NCBI RefSeq assembly: GCF_001423615.1
Contig: NZ_LMOU01000001.1
Location: 1,266,882 to 1,330,881 of the forward strand
Direction: 5' to 3'
Source: Microbacterium sp. Leaf159
GTDB taxonomy: Bacteria; Actinomycetota; Actinomycetes; Actinomycetales; Microbacteriaceae
Length of the DNA: 64,000 bases
The stretch's first letter is position 1. Each line of letters opens with the position of its first letter. The translations under genes and the position numbers were made by a program. Below the pieces are notes generated by a model, which was given only the letters and a program-made list of their open reading frames with translations, had not been told where the DNA came from and ran no database searches. This document shows, in pieces, positions 27,208-35,911 of the stretch.

Positions 27208-28136
27208 GCGACACCGATGCCCGGTCGTCGAGCGAGCCCCACCCCCGGTCGTTGAGCGAGCGAAGCGAGACGAAACGCACAGACCGCGCGCCTGCGATCG
27301 TCGGAGTGCTGGGCGGCGGGCGCATGGGAGCCGGCATCGCGCATGCGTTCCTGCTCGCAGGCTCGCACGTCTGCGTGGTCGAGCGCGATGCGGCGAGCGC
27401 TGACACGGCGCACGCCCGCATCGGCGACAGCATCCGCAGATCTGTCGAACGTGATCCCTCGCTGGACGAGACGGAGCTCGCCGGCCGCCTCACGACCGGC
27501 AAGGATCTCGCAGCCTTCGCCGCGGTCGACCTCGCGATCGAGGCGGTGCCCGAGGACCGTGCGCTGAAAGACGACGCACTCGCCCGTGTCGAGGCGGCGT
27601 TGCCCGAGCACGCGACACTGGCGAGCAACACCTCGTCGATCTCGATCGATGACCTGGCTGCCGGCCGCCTGCGCCCCGAGCGGTTCCTCGGTCTGCACTT
27701 CTTCAACCCCGTGCCCGCATCGGCGCTCGTCGAGATCGTGCGCGGCGCTGCGACCGACGCGGCGACCGTCGAGAGCGCGACCGGATGGGTGGCCGCGCTC
27801 GGCAAGACGCCGATCGTCGTCAGCGACTCCCCCGGGTTCGCATCGTCTCGACTCGGCGTGATGCTCGGCCTGGAAGCGATCAGGATGCTCGAGGAGGGGG
27901 TCGCGTCGGCTGCTGACATCGATGCGGCCATGACACTCGGATACCGGCATCCGACGGGCCCGCTGCGCACGACGGACGTGGTCGGTCTGGACGTGCGCCT
28001 GGGCATCGCCGAGGAGTTGGAGCGCACGCTCGGCGCGCGGTTCGCTCCGCCGGATCTGCTGCGACGGATGGTCGCCGAAGGAAAGCTCGGCCGCAAGAGC
28101 GGCGAAGGGTTCTACGCATGGAACGAGGAGAGATGA
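27204..28136 (+). CDS. paaH: 3-hydroxyadipyl-CoA dehydrogenase
   Basis: This is a 310-residue 3-hydroxyacyl-CoA dehydrogenase. The NAD motif GGGRMGAGIA occurs at about residues 38-47, the catalytic region is SSISIDDLA followed by GLHFFNPVP with the active histidine, and a C-terminal helical domain follows. The first about 30 residues (rich in Ser, Glu and Arg, including RSLSERSETKR) precede the normal N terminus. They are encoded by a repeat element, so they may be a recent extension; family members usually begin about where VGVLGGGRMGAG starts. The ATG at 27204 overlaps the paaF stop. The product oxidises 3-hydroxyadipyl-CoA using NAD. It is followed by paaZ with another ATGA overlap. Confidence 0.86.
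   Translation: MSDTDARSSSEPHPRSLSERSETKRTDRAPAIVGVLGGGRMGAGIAHAFLLAGSHVCVVERDAASADTAHARIGDSIRRSVERDPSLDETELAGRLTTGKDLAAFAAVDLAIEAVPEDRALKDDALARVEAALPEHATLASNTSSISIDDLAAGRLRPERFLGLHFFNPVPASALVEIVRGAATDAATVESATGWVAALGKTPIVVSDSPGFASSRLGVMLGLEAIRMLEEGVASAADIDAAMTLGYRHPTGPLRTTDVVGLDVRLGIAEELERTLGARFAPPDLLRRMVAEGKLGRKSGEGFYAWNEER
27221..27278. repeat. Partial tandem of a dispersed actinobacterial repeat inside paaH
   Basis: A short copy (CCGGTCGTCGAGCGAGCCCC, 27221-27240) is followed by a longer one at 27245-27278. The longer copy begins CCGGTCGTTGAGCGAGCG and ends AGCGAGACGAAACGC. The words GAGCGAGCG and AGCGAGACGAAACG recur in many Microbacteriaceae genomes as I recall, usually between genes. 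Here the element reads in frame and adds the RSLSERSETKR-like peptide to PaaH. Confidence 0.65.
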
Positions 28137-30214
28137 CCGAGTATCTGCCGAGTTACGTCCGGGGCGAGTGGTGGACGCCGTCGTCCCCCGAACGCTCCAC
28201 CGAAGTCCGTGACGCGTCGACCGGAGACGTCGTCACGCTCGTCTCCACCGAGGGCCTGGATCTCGCGGGGGCGCTGGAGCACGCTCGCTCCGTGGGGCAG
28301 AAGAGCCTCGGGGCGCTCACGTTCCACCAGCGCGCCGTACTGCTCAAGCAGTTCGCCCTCGCACTCACCGAGCGCAAGGACGAGCTGTACGCGCTGTCCT
28401 CCCGCACCGGCGCCACGAAGAACGACTCGTGGGTCGATATCGACGGCGGCATCGGGGTGCTCTTCTCGTACTCCGGCAAGGGGCGACGCGAGCTGCCGAA
28501 CAGCCGTGTGCACGTCGACGGCCCGGTCGAGCCGCTCTCGAAGGACGGGTCGTTCCTCGGACGCCACGTCTACACGACGCTGCCAGGCGTCGCCGTGCAG
28601 ATCAACGCCTTCAACTTCCCGGTGTGGGGATCGCTCGAGAAGTTCGCTCCGGCGTTCCTCGCCGGCATGCCGACCGTCGTGAAGCCCGCCACCCCCACGG
28701 GATACCTGGCCGAGGCGATGGTGCGCATCCTCGTCGAGTCCGGTCTGCTGCCCGACGGATCGCTCCAGCTCATCAGCGGCAGCGTTCCCGACCTCTTCGA
28801 GAACCTGAGGCTGGGTGACATCGTCGGCTTCACCGGCAGCGCATCGACGGCGGAGAGCCTCAAGGCCCACCCCGCGGTGCAGACGGGCGGCGTGCGGTTC
28901 ACCGCCGAGACCGACTCGATCAACGCCTCGGTGCTCGGCACCGACGCGGTCGAGGGCACGCCCGAGTTCGACGCCTATGTGCGCCAGCTCGTCACCGAGA
29001 TGACGAGCAAAGCCGGTCAGAAGTGCACGGCGATCCGCCGCGCGATCGTGCCCACGGGGTCGGCGGATGCCGTGGTCGCCGCCGTGCAGGCGCGCATCGC
29101 CGACAAGACCGTGCTGGGCGATCCCCGCGCGGAGGGCGTCACCATGGGCCCTCTCGCGTCGACCGCACAGCGCGACGAGGTGCTGCGACAGGTGGGCAGG
29201 CTGCAGACGGCGGGAGGACGGATCGTCGTCGGGACGACGGATGCTCCCGAGGTGCGGCTCACCGACGGCAGCACGAGTGTCAGCCCCGAGGGCGCGTTCG
29301 TCTCGCCGCTGCTGCTGCGCTTCGACGACTCGCAGTCCGATGCAGCGCACTCGATCGAGGCCTTCGGCCCTGTGTCGTCGCTGCTCACCTACGACACCAC
29401 CGCCGATGCCGCAGCGCTCGTGGCGCGGGGCGGCGGCTCGCTCGTCACCAGCATCGCGACGCACGACCCTGTGCAGGCTGTGGATCTCGCGGCGCGCATC
29501 GCCCCGTTCAACGGCCGGATGCTGCTGCTCGACCGCGATGACGCACGGTCGTCGACCGGTCACGGCTCGCCGCTGCCGAACCTCGTGCACGGCGGCCCCG
29601 GCCGGGCCGGCGGCGGCGAGGAGCTCGGCGGCATCCGTGCGGTGCTCCACCACATGCAGCGCACCGCGGTGCAGGGTTCGCCCGAGATGCTCACAGCGCT
29701 GACAGGCGTGTGGCATGCGGGGGCCGCCGCGCACAGCGACGGACGGCACCCGTTCCGCAAGTCGCTCGCAGAGCTCCGCATCGGCGACCAGATCGTCTCG
29801 GCATCGCGTGAGGTGGCGCTCGCCGACATCGAGACGTTCGCGCACTTCACGGGTGACACCTTCTATGCGCACATGGACGAGACGGCCGCTGCGGCGAACC
29901 CGTTCTTCCCCGGACGCGTGGCGCACGGCTACCTGCTCGTCTCGTGGGCGGCCGGTCTCTTCGTCGACCCGGAGCCCGGACCCGTGCTCGCGAACTACGG
30001 GCTCGAGAACCTGCGTTTCATCACGCCCGTCTCTCCCGGCGACACGATCCGGGTCGAGCTCACCGCCAAGCAGATCACCCCGCGCGAGACCGACGAGTAC
30101 GGCGAGGTGCGCTGGGATGCCGTGATCCGCAACCAGAGCGACGAGCTCGTCGCGACCTACGACGTGCTCACGCTGGTGAACAAGGAGCCGACGCCCGAGG
30201 TCGTGGCCGCATGA
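28133..30214 (+). CDS. paaZ: Bifunctional oxepin-CoA hydrolase / semialdehyde dehydrogenase PaaZ
   Basis: This is a 693-residue fusion. The N-terminal aldehyde dehydrogenase domain (about 1-510) has VQINAFNFPVWG, VGFTGSAS for NAD and the nucleophile Cys298 in GQKCTAIRR. The C-terminal MaoC-type hydratase domain (about 540-690) has FAHFTGDTFYAHMD and FFPGRVAHGYLL, which carry its catalytic Asp and His. PaaZ opens the oxepin-CoA ring through the MaoC half and oxidises the aldehyde with the other half. Both active sites look intact. The ATG at 28133 follows GAGGAG; an ATG 15 bp upstream is in frame but lies deeper in paaH. It is coupled by ATGA overlaps to paaH and paaI. Confidence 0.92.
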   Translation: MTEYLPSYVRGEWWTPSSPERSTEVRDASTGDVVTLVSTEGLDLAGALEHARSVGQKSLGALTFHQRAVLLKQFALALTERKDELYALSSRTGATKNDSWVDIDGGIGVLFSYSGKGRRELPNSRVHVDGPVEPLSKDGSFLGRHVYTTLPGVAVQINAFNFPVWGSLEKFAPAFLAGMPTVVKPATPTGYLAEAMVRILVESGLLPDGSLQLISGSVPDLFENLRLGDIVGFTGSASTAESLKAHPAVQTGGVRFTAETDSINASVLGTDAVEGTPEFDAYVRQLVTEMTSKAGQKCTAIRRAIVPTGSADAVVAAVQARIADKTVLGDPRAEGVTMGPLASTAQRDEVLRQVGRLQTAGGRIVVGTTDAPEVRLTDGSTSVSPEGAFVSPLLLRFDDSQSDAAHSIEAFGPVSSLLTYDTTADAAALVARGGGSLVTSIATHDPVQAVDLAARIAPFNGRMLLLDRDDARSSTGHGSPLPNLVHGGPGRAGGGEELGGIRAVLHHMQRTAVQGSPEMLTALTGVWHAGAAAHSDGRHPFRKSLAELRIGDQIVSASREVALADIETFAHFTGDTFYAHMDETAAAANPFFPGRVAHGYLLVSWAAGLFVDPEPGPVLANYGLENLRFITPVSPGDTIRVELTAKQITPRETDEYGEVRWDAVIRNQSDELVATYDVLTLVNKEPTPEVVAA

Positions 30215-30603
30215 GGTCGATGATGCAGCGCGATGCCGCCTCGGCGATGCTCGGCATGGTCATCGAACTCGATGCGCCGGGAGAGGCCGTGGTCTCGATG
30301 ACGGTGCGCGACGACATGCTGAACGGCTTCGCGATCACGCACGGCGGGCTGGTCTTCACGCTCGCAGACACCGCTTTCGCGATCGCCTGCAATGAAGACG
30401 AGCGGGTCACCGTCGCCGGTGGCGCCGACATCACGTTCCTGAAGTCGACCACCTCGGGCGACCGCCTGACGGCACGAGCCGTTCGCCGGGTCGTCAGCGG
30501 CCGCAACGGGCTCTACGACGTGACCGTCACCGACGGCTCCGGCGACGTCGTCGCCGAGGTCCGTGGCCGCTCGCTCACGACGAACCGTTCGCAGGCGGGG
30601 TGA
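30211..30603 (+). CDS. paaI: Hotdog thioesterase PaaI
   Basis: This is a 130-residue hotdog-fold protein. The conserved ITHGGLVFTLADTAFAIACN holds the HGG motif and the catalytic acid on the following helix. The rest has the expected strand pattern ending in GDVVAEVRGRS. PaaI hydrolyses phenylacetyl-CoA and related thioesters and may release trapped CoA during phenylacetate catabolism. It is the last gene of paaJFHZI. The start overlaps the paaZ stop (ATGA) and a perfect 12-bp hairpin follows 28 bp later, which supports the operon end. The neighbouring gene on the other side is convergent. Confidence 0.9.
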   Translation: MRSMMQRDAASAMLGMVIELDAPGEAVVSMTVRDDMLNGFAITHGGLVFTLADTAFAIACNEDERVTVAGGADITFLKSTTSGDRLTARAVRRVVSGRNGLYDVTVTDGSGDVVAEVRGRSLTTNRSQAG

Positions 30604-30630
30604 GATCGTGCCGGACGCCCTGCATGGTGA

Positions 30631-30663
30631 GGGCCGGAATCGGTGTCGTCACGATTCCGGCCC
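30631..30663. terminator. Hairpin terminator after paaI
   Basis: A perfect 12-bp stem (GGGCCGGAATCG, 30631-30642, with its complement at 30652-30663) has a 9-nt loop. It lies between the convergent paaI and aldehyde dehydrogenase genes and can serve both. Confidence 0.85.
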
Positions 30664-30691
30664 CGGTCCTGTGCCGCGCTGCGGTCGGTCC

Positions 30692-32101
30692 TCAGCGCTG
30701 GATGACCTTGGGGGCCGCGACCGCCTTGAGCCCTGCCACGCCGAACTCCTGCCCGTAGCCGCTGGCCTTGATGCCGCCGAACGGCACGTGCGGGTTGATC
30801 GCCCCGTGCTGATTGATCCACACGGTGCCGGCCTGCACGCGGCGGGCGACCTCGCTCGCGGCATCCGGATCGTTCGACCAGACCGACGCTCCGAGCCCCT
30901 GGGTCGAGTCGTTCGCCCGACGGACGGCGTCGTCGACGTCGGCGTAGCGGATGACCGGGATCACGGGACCGAACTGCTCCTCGTCGACGAGCGCGGCACC
31001 GTCGTCGATGTCGGCGACGACCGTGGTGCGGTAGAACAGCGGCCCGTGCTCTGGGGCGGGCTCACCTCCGGTGACGATCCGCGCACCCCGTTCCCTCGCG
31101 TCATCGACGAGTCGGGACACGATGTCGAACTGCTTCTCGTTCTGCAGCGGCCCGAGGACGTTCGCCTCATCGAGGCCGTTGCCGAGCGGCATCGCGTCGG
31201 CGAGCTTCGCGAGCGTCTCGACCACCTGCTCGTACTGCGACTCGTGCACGTACAACCGCTTGAGAGCCGCGCACGTCTGACCCGTGTTGATGAAGATGCC
31301 CCAGAACAGGTTCTCGGCGATCGCGTCGATGTCGGTGCCGGGCAGGATGATGCCGGCGTCGTTGCCGCCGAGCTCGAGGGTCAGGCGGGCGAGGCTGTGG
31401 GCGGACGCTTCGACGATCCTGCGGCCCGTGGCCGTCGACCCCGTGAACATGATCTTGTCGAGGTCGGGGTGCGCAGCGATCGCCGCTCCCACCTCGCGAT
31501 CCCCCGAGATCACCGTCAGCACGTCTTCCGGAAGGTGCCGGTTGAAGATCTCCACGAGCGCGAGCACCGACAGCGGCGTGAACTCGCTCGGCTTGACGAC
31601 CACCGTGTTGCCCATGCGCAGCGACGGTGCGATCTGCCAGACCGTGATCATCATCGGCCAGTTCCACGGGCCGATCGCCCCGACCACTCCAAGCGGGTCG
31701 TAGTGGACCTCTGCGCGGGATTCGCCTGCTTCGAAGACGACCTCCGGTTCGAGCGGGGTGTCTGTGGCCGTGCGGGTCCAGGCCGAACACGCCCCGACTT
31801 CGAAGCGCGCGTTCGGACCGTTCAACGGCTTGCCCTGCTCTCGCGAGAGCAGCACGGCCAGCTCCTCGGCGTTCGCGTCGAGGTCGTCGGCGATCGCGTT
31901 GAGGATGCGGCTGCGTTCGGCGTGACCGAGAGCGGCCCACGCGGGCTGCGCGGCGCGGGCGTTCACGATGGCGCGGTTCAGGTCATCGACCGAGTGCACG
32001 GGCGCATGGCCGATCACCTCGCGCGTCGCGGCGTCCGGGATGGGGCGCCCGACGCCCTCCGGCGCGGTGATGGACTCCAGGATCGTCGTCGTCGTGGTCA
32101 C
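30692..32101 (-). CDS. Aldehyde dehydrogenase, possible phenylacetaldehyde dehydrogenase
   Basis: This is a 469-residue aldehyde dehydrogenase. PWNWP, FTGSTATGRR, LELGGNDAG and GQTCAAL supply all the catalytic elements. The GTG at 32101 has GGAGGA 4 bp upstream and is strongly supported. It is divergent from paaK across 184 bp, so the two may be co-regulated. Oxidation of phenylacetaldehyde to phenylacetate just before PaaK would be a logical role, and this is an inference from position. It is very similar to the enzyme at 8085-9530, which sits with a GMC oxidoreductase, so the two probably descend from one gene and have split substrates. No PaaR-like site was found in the shared promoter region. 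Confidence 0.85.
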   Translation of the reverse strand: MTTTTTILESITAPEGVGRPIPDAATREVIGHAPVHSVDDLNRAIVNARAAQPAWAALGHAERSRILNAIADDLDANAEELAVLLSREQGKPLNGPNARFEVGACSAWTRTATDTPLEPEVVFEAGESRAEVHYDPLGVVGAIGPWNWPMMITVWQIAPSLRMGNTVVVKPSEFTPLSVLALVEIFNRHLPEDVLTVISGDREVGAAIAAHPDLDKIMFTGSTATGRRIVEASAHSLARLTLELGGNDAGIILPGTDIDAIAENLFWGIFINTGQTCAALKRLYVHESQYEQVVETLAKLADAMPLGNGLDEANVLGPLQNEKQFDIVSRLVDDARERGARIVTGGEPAPEHGPLFYRTTVVADIDDGAALVDEEQFGPVIPVIRYADVDDAVRRANDSTQGLGASVWSNDPDAASEVARRVQAGTVWINQHGAINPHVPFGGIKASGYGQEFGVAGLKAVAAPKVIQR

Positions 32102-32285
32102 AGCATCCTCCTTGATCGCGGACTGCTCCGTCCGGTATTCGGAGCCTACGAGCGCGGACGCCGGCCGGTACAGGCCCGACGACCCTTCGTGCACACGCGG
32201 CACAGGGTCGTACGCCTCGGGCAGATCGAGCCCTCGACATCCGCGATCTGATGGAATACGCCCCCCTGCGACGAAGGAGTCGACG

Positions 32286-33599
32286 ATGACCGAAACACGC
32301 ACCGAGACCGAAAGCCGTGCTGAGATCGGAACCGAGCCGGAGCTGCACGCACCCGATGCGCTCGCACGCCTGCAGCTGGAGCGTCTGCAGTGGACGCTGC
32401 ACCACGCATACGAGAATGTGCCGGTCTATCGCCGTAAGTTCGATGAGCACGGCGTGCACCCCGACGACATCCGCACGCTCGACGACGTGCAGAAGCTGCC
32501 CTTCACCACCAAGGCCGATCTGCGCGAGAGCTACCCGTTCGGGATGTTCGCCGTTCCCATGCCCGACGTCCGGCGCATCCATGCCTCCTCCGGGACGACG
32601 GGGCGTCCGACCGTCGTCGGCTACACCGAGGGCGACCTCGACCGATGGAGCGATCTGATCGCGAGGTCGCTGCACGCCGCCGGCATCCGCGCGGGGATGA
32701 AGGTCCACAACGCCTACGGCTACGGACTCTTCACCGGCGGCCTCGGCGCGCACGCGGGCATCGAGCGGCTCGGCGCCACGGTGATTCCCGTGTCGGGAGG
32801 ACAGACCGCGCGGCAGGTGCAGCTGATCACCGATTTCGAGCCGGACGCGATCCTCTGCACCCCCAGCTACCTGCTCACGATCGCTGACGCGATGGAGGCA
32901 GCAGGGATCGACCCGACGACCACGTCGCTGCGGGTGGCGGTGCTCGGCGCAGAGCCCTGGACGAACGAGATGCGGCGGGAGATCGAGCGACGACTGAACA
33001 TCGACGCGGTCGACATCTACGGGCTCAGCGAGGTCATGGGCCCCGGGGTCGCGAGCGAGAGCGTGCTCACGAAAGACGGGCCGCACATCTGGGAGGACCA
33101 CTTCCTGCCCGAGATCATCGACGGCGACACAGGCGATCGCCTGCCGGACGGAGCGCTGGGCGAACTGGTGTTCACGTCTCTCACCAAGGAGGCGTTCCCT
33201 GTCATCCGATACCGCACACGCGACCTGACGCGACTTCTTCCCGGCACGACCTACCCCGCTCTGCGGCGCATGGAGAAGATCACCGGACGCAACGACGACA
33301 TGATCATCCTGCGCGGCGTGAACCTCTTCCCCACGCAGATCGAGGAGCTCGTGATGGGGATCGAGACGCTGACGCCGCACTTCGTGCTCGAGCTGCACCA
33401 CGTCGCGCACCTCGACACCATGACAGTGCGCATCGAGCGGCACCCGTCGTTGAGCGCCGAGGAGTGCGACGCCGCGGCGGCGGTGCTCCACCACCGCATC
33501 AAGATGCACATCGGCACCAGCGTCGACGTCAAGGTCGAGGAGCCCGGCACGCTGCCTCGCAGCGAGGGCAAGTACAAGCGCGTGTACGACCTGCGCTGA
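32286..33599 (+). CDS. paaK: Phenylacetate-CoA ligase
   Basis: This is a 437-residue adenylate-forming ligase. The ATP phosphate loop SSGTTGRPT is at about residues 101-109, the core motif YGLSEVMGPG gives the adenine site, and RTRDLT and GRNDDMIILRGVNLFP are typical of PaaK. The C-terminal lysine region ends GKYKRVYDLR. It activates phenylacetate with ATP and CoA, the first committed step of the pathway. The ATG at 32286 follows GAAGGAG; an N-terminal Thr/Glu-rich tail of about 25 residues precedes the ligase fold. It is transcribed alone, between a divergent aldehyde dehydrogenase and a convergent recQ-like gene, and separated from both other paa operons. Confidence 0.92.
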   Translation: MTETRTETESRAEIGTEPELHAPDALARLQLERLQWTLHHAYENVPVYRRKFDEHGVHPDDIRTLDDVQKLPFTTKADLRESYPFGMFAVPMPDVRRIHASSGTTGRPTVVGYTEGDLDRWSDLIARSLHAAGIRAGMKVHNAYGYGLFTGGLGAHAGIERLGATVIPVSGGQTARQVQLITDFEPDAILCTPSYLLTIADAMEAAGIDPTTTSLRVAVLGAEPWTNEMRREIERRLNIDAVDIYGLSEVMGPGVASESVLTKDGPHIWEDHFLPEIIDGDTGDRLPDGALGELVFTSLTKEAFPVIRYRTRDLTRLLPGTTYPALRRMEKITGRNDDMIILRGVNLFPTQIEELVMGIETLTPHFVLELHHVAHLDTMTVRIERHPSLSAEECDAAAAVLHHRIKMHIGTSVDVKVEEPGTLPRSEGKYKRVYDLR

Positions 33600-33629
33600 G
33601 GTGCTCCGGTCGGAGCTGCGTCGCCGGCG

Positions 33630-35753
33630 TCAGCCGCGGAGCGCGAGCACGAACGGAAGCACCTCCGTGGCGCCGGACTGACGCAGTGTGCGCGCGGCGA
33701 CCGTCAGAGTCCACCGGCTGTCGGCCATGTCATCGACGAGGAGCACCGGACCCTCGGGGATGTCGAGGCCCTGCGCGCTGAACCTGTCCCACAGACCGGC
33801 GAGACGGAAGACGCTGTTGCCACCGGGCTGCCCCGTGGGTCCCCCGTTCACCAGGTCGAGCGCACCGAGGTACGGAAGCCGCCCGATCTCCGAGATCCCG
33901 CGGGCGAGCGAATCGACGAGCAGCGGATGCGAACGCGACGGCATGGCCACCACCGCGACCGGGCGTTCTGCCCATCCCCAGCCGGCGAGGACCCGCACAC
34001 AGCCGCCGAGCACCTGCGGAGTCACTGCGGCGTCGGGTGCTCCTGCCGCGAAGAGCTCCCGCAGGGTGCCGCCCCAGCCGAGATCGGTCAACCGGGCGAG
34101 GGCGCGCCCCTCGCCTGCCTGCTCCCCCGCGGGGATGCGGCCCTTGACCGGGACGTCGAGCTTGTCTGCCCCCGTCGGCCAGGCGCGTCGCGGTTCGACC
34201 GGTACCCCGACCCGATCGAGCGACTCCGCAGCCTGGGTTGTCGCAGCCTCGCCGATCTCGCTCGGGAACCAGATGCCCGCGCAGTTGTCGCACCTGCCGC
34301 ACGGTGCGGCGGTGTCATCGTCGAGAGAGCGCTGCAGGAACTCCATCCGGCAGCCATCGGTCTGCTCGTAGTCGATCATGTGCTGCTGCTCGGCCCGGCG
34401 CTCACCCGCGATGCGTTCGTAGCGTTCGGCGTCGTACGTCCACGGCTGACCGGTCGCGACCCACCCGCCCTGCACCCGGCGCACCGCACCGTCGACGTCG
34501 AGCACCTTGAGCAGAAGTTCGAGGGGTGTGCGCCGGATGTCGACCATGGCCTCGAGCGCGGGAGTCGAGATCGGCTGGTCACCGAGCGCTCCGATCACGC
34601 GCTCGGCGCGCTCACGGTCGGGCATCGACGCCGTCGCGAAGTAGTGCCAGATGTCGCGGTCTTCGACCCCCGGCAGCAGCAGGACGTCGGCGCTCTCACT
34701 CGCACGACCGGCACGACCGACCTGTTGGTAGTACGCGACAGGCGAAGACGGCGCCCCCAGGTGCAGCAGGAACCCGAGGTCGGGTTTGTCGAACCCCATG
34801 CCGAGTGCGCTCGTGGCGACGAGCGCCTTGACCTCGTTGCGCTTCAGCATCCCCTCGGACTCGGTGCGCTCGTCGGTGTCGGTCTGCCCCGTGTACGCAC
34901 GCACCTCGTGGCCGTGATCGCGCAGCAGCCGCGCGGTGTCGACCGCCGCCGCGACGGTGAGCGTGTAGATGATGCCGGAGCCGGGGAGGTCGTCGATGTG
35001 GCTCAGCAACCACGCCAGCCGGCTCGCCGAATCGCGCAGGCGCAGGACCCCCAACCGCAGCGAGGTGCGGGCGAGCGGGCCTCGGATCGTCAGCACCTCT
35101 GGTCGGTCGCCTGCGGATTCCACACCGCCGGTGCCGAGCTGCTCGGCGACGTCTGCGACGACTCTGCTGTTCGCCGTCGCCGTGGTGGCGAGCACCGGAA
35201 CCTGAGGCGGCATCTGCTCGATCAGATCGCGCAGCCGCCGATAGTCGGGGCGGAAGTCGTGCCCCCAGTCGCTGATGCAGTGCGCCTCGTCGACTACCAG
35301 CATTCCGATGCGCCGCACGAGTGCCGGCAGCTGCTGCTCGCGGAACGCAGGGTTGTTCAGTCGCTCGGGAGACACGAGCAGCACGTCGACCTCGTCACGG
35401 TCCAGCTGCTCCATCACCTCCGACCACTCGTGCGCGTTGGTCGAGTTGATCGCGACGGCGCGCACGCCCGCCCGCTCGGCGGCGGCGATCTGGTCTCGCA
35501 TCAGCGCCAGCAGCGGCGAGACGAGCACGGTGGGGCCGGCGCCCTGTCGCCTCAGCAGCAGGGTCGCGACGAAGTACACGGCCGACTTTCCCCAGCCCGT
35601 GCGCTGCACCACGAGCGCACGGCGTCGCCCCTCGACGAGGGCCTCGATCGCCTCGTACTGGCCGTCGTGGAAGTCGGCATCGGGACGACCGACCAGCTCG
35701 CGGAGCGCCGAGAGGGCAGCGGTGCGGGTGTCGACAGCGGCGGGGGAAGTCAT
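33630..35753 (-). CDS. RecQ-like DNA helicase with C-terminal phosphoribosyltransferase-like segment
   Basis: This is a 707-residue helicase. Walker A reads QRTGWGKS (50-57), the DEAH box VDEAHCISDWGHDF holds Asp155-His158, and motif VI is QQVGRAGRASES. Four cysteines of the RecQ zinc-binding region are spread over residues about 465-490 (last three in CGRCDNC). The end, from about residue 600, is not a usual RecQ RQC or HRDC. It contains VLLVDDMADSRWT (about 667-680), matching the PRPP-binding loop of type I phosphoribosyltransferases such as ComF. The ATG at 35753 was chosen for its adjacent GGAG; an ATG at 35771 is inside the tandem repeat. It separates paaK from paaA and has no visible link to phenylacetate. 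Confidence 0.82.
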   Translation of the reverse strand: MTSPAAVDTRTAALSALRELVGRPDADFHDGQYEAIEALVEGRRRALVVQRTGWGKSAVYFVATLLLRRQGAGPTVLVSPLLALMRDQIAAAERAGVRAVAINSTNAHEWSEVMEQLDRDEVDVLLVSPERLNNPAFREQQLPALVRRIGMLVVDEAHCISDWGHDFRPDYRRLRDLIEQMPPQVPVLATTATANSRVVADVAEQLGTGGVESAGDRPEVLTIRGPLARTSLRLGVLRLRDSASRLAWLLSHIDDLPGSGIIYTLTVAAAVDTARLLRDHGHEVRAYTGQTDTDERTESEGMLKRNEVKALVATSALGMGFDKPDLGFLLHLGAPSSPVAYYQQVGRAGRASESADVLLLPGVEDRDIWHYFATASMPDRERAERVIGALGDQPISTPALEAMVDIRRTPLELLLKVLDVDGAVRRVQGGWVATGQPWTYDAERYERIAGERRAEQQHMIDYEQTDGCRMEFLQRSLDDDTAAPCGRCDNCAGIWFPSEIGEAATTQAAESLDRVGVPVEPRRAWPTGADKLDVPVKGRIPAGEQAGEGRALARLTDLGWGGTLRELFAAGAPDAAVTPQVLGGCVRVLAGWGWAERPVAVVAMPSRSHPLLVDSLARGISEIGRLPYLGALDLVNGGPTGQPGGNSVFRLAGLWDRFSAQGLDIPEGPVLLVDDMADSRWTLTVAARTLRQSGATEVLPFVLALRG

Positions 35754-35764
35754 GTCTCCACTGT

Positions 35765-35852
35765 GCCTCATGCCACCGACGTCAGGGCCTCATGCCACCG
35801 ACGTCAGGGCCTCATGCCACCGACGTCAGGCCCTCATGCCACCGACGCCAGG
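35765..35852. repeat. Four tandem copies of a 22-bp repeat upstream of the RecQ-like gene
   Basis: The unit GCCTCATGCCACCGACGTCAGG occurs at 35765, 35787 and 35809 without change. A fourth copy at 35831 differs at two positions (first base and GACGCC for GACGTC). Units are contiguous with no spacers, which excludes CRISPR. Each contains the palindrome GACGTC. The block lies 11 bp upstream of the helicase start and 59 bp from the divergent small gene, so it covers the shared promoter region. Confidence 0.9.
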
Positions 35853-35899
35853 GGGCCGTTCCCCACACGCAGAACGCCCCTGCACCCGATCGCGTCGTC

Positions 35900-35905
35900 T
35901 AGCGT
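35900..35905 (+). promoter_or_regulatory. Leaderless-type -10 box before the small gene at 35912
   Basis: TAGCGT ends 6 bp before the ATG at 35912. There is no ribosome binding site between them, so transcription would start at the A of the start codon. Confidence 0.45.
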
Positions 35906-35911
35906 GGAACG

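Noticed and set aside
35765-35852. CRISPR-like array
   Set aside because: The units are contiguous without spacers, and no cas genes are present.
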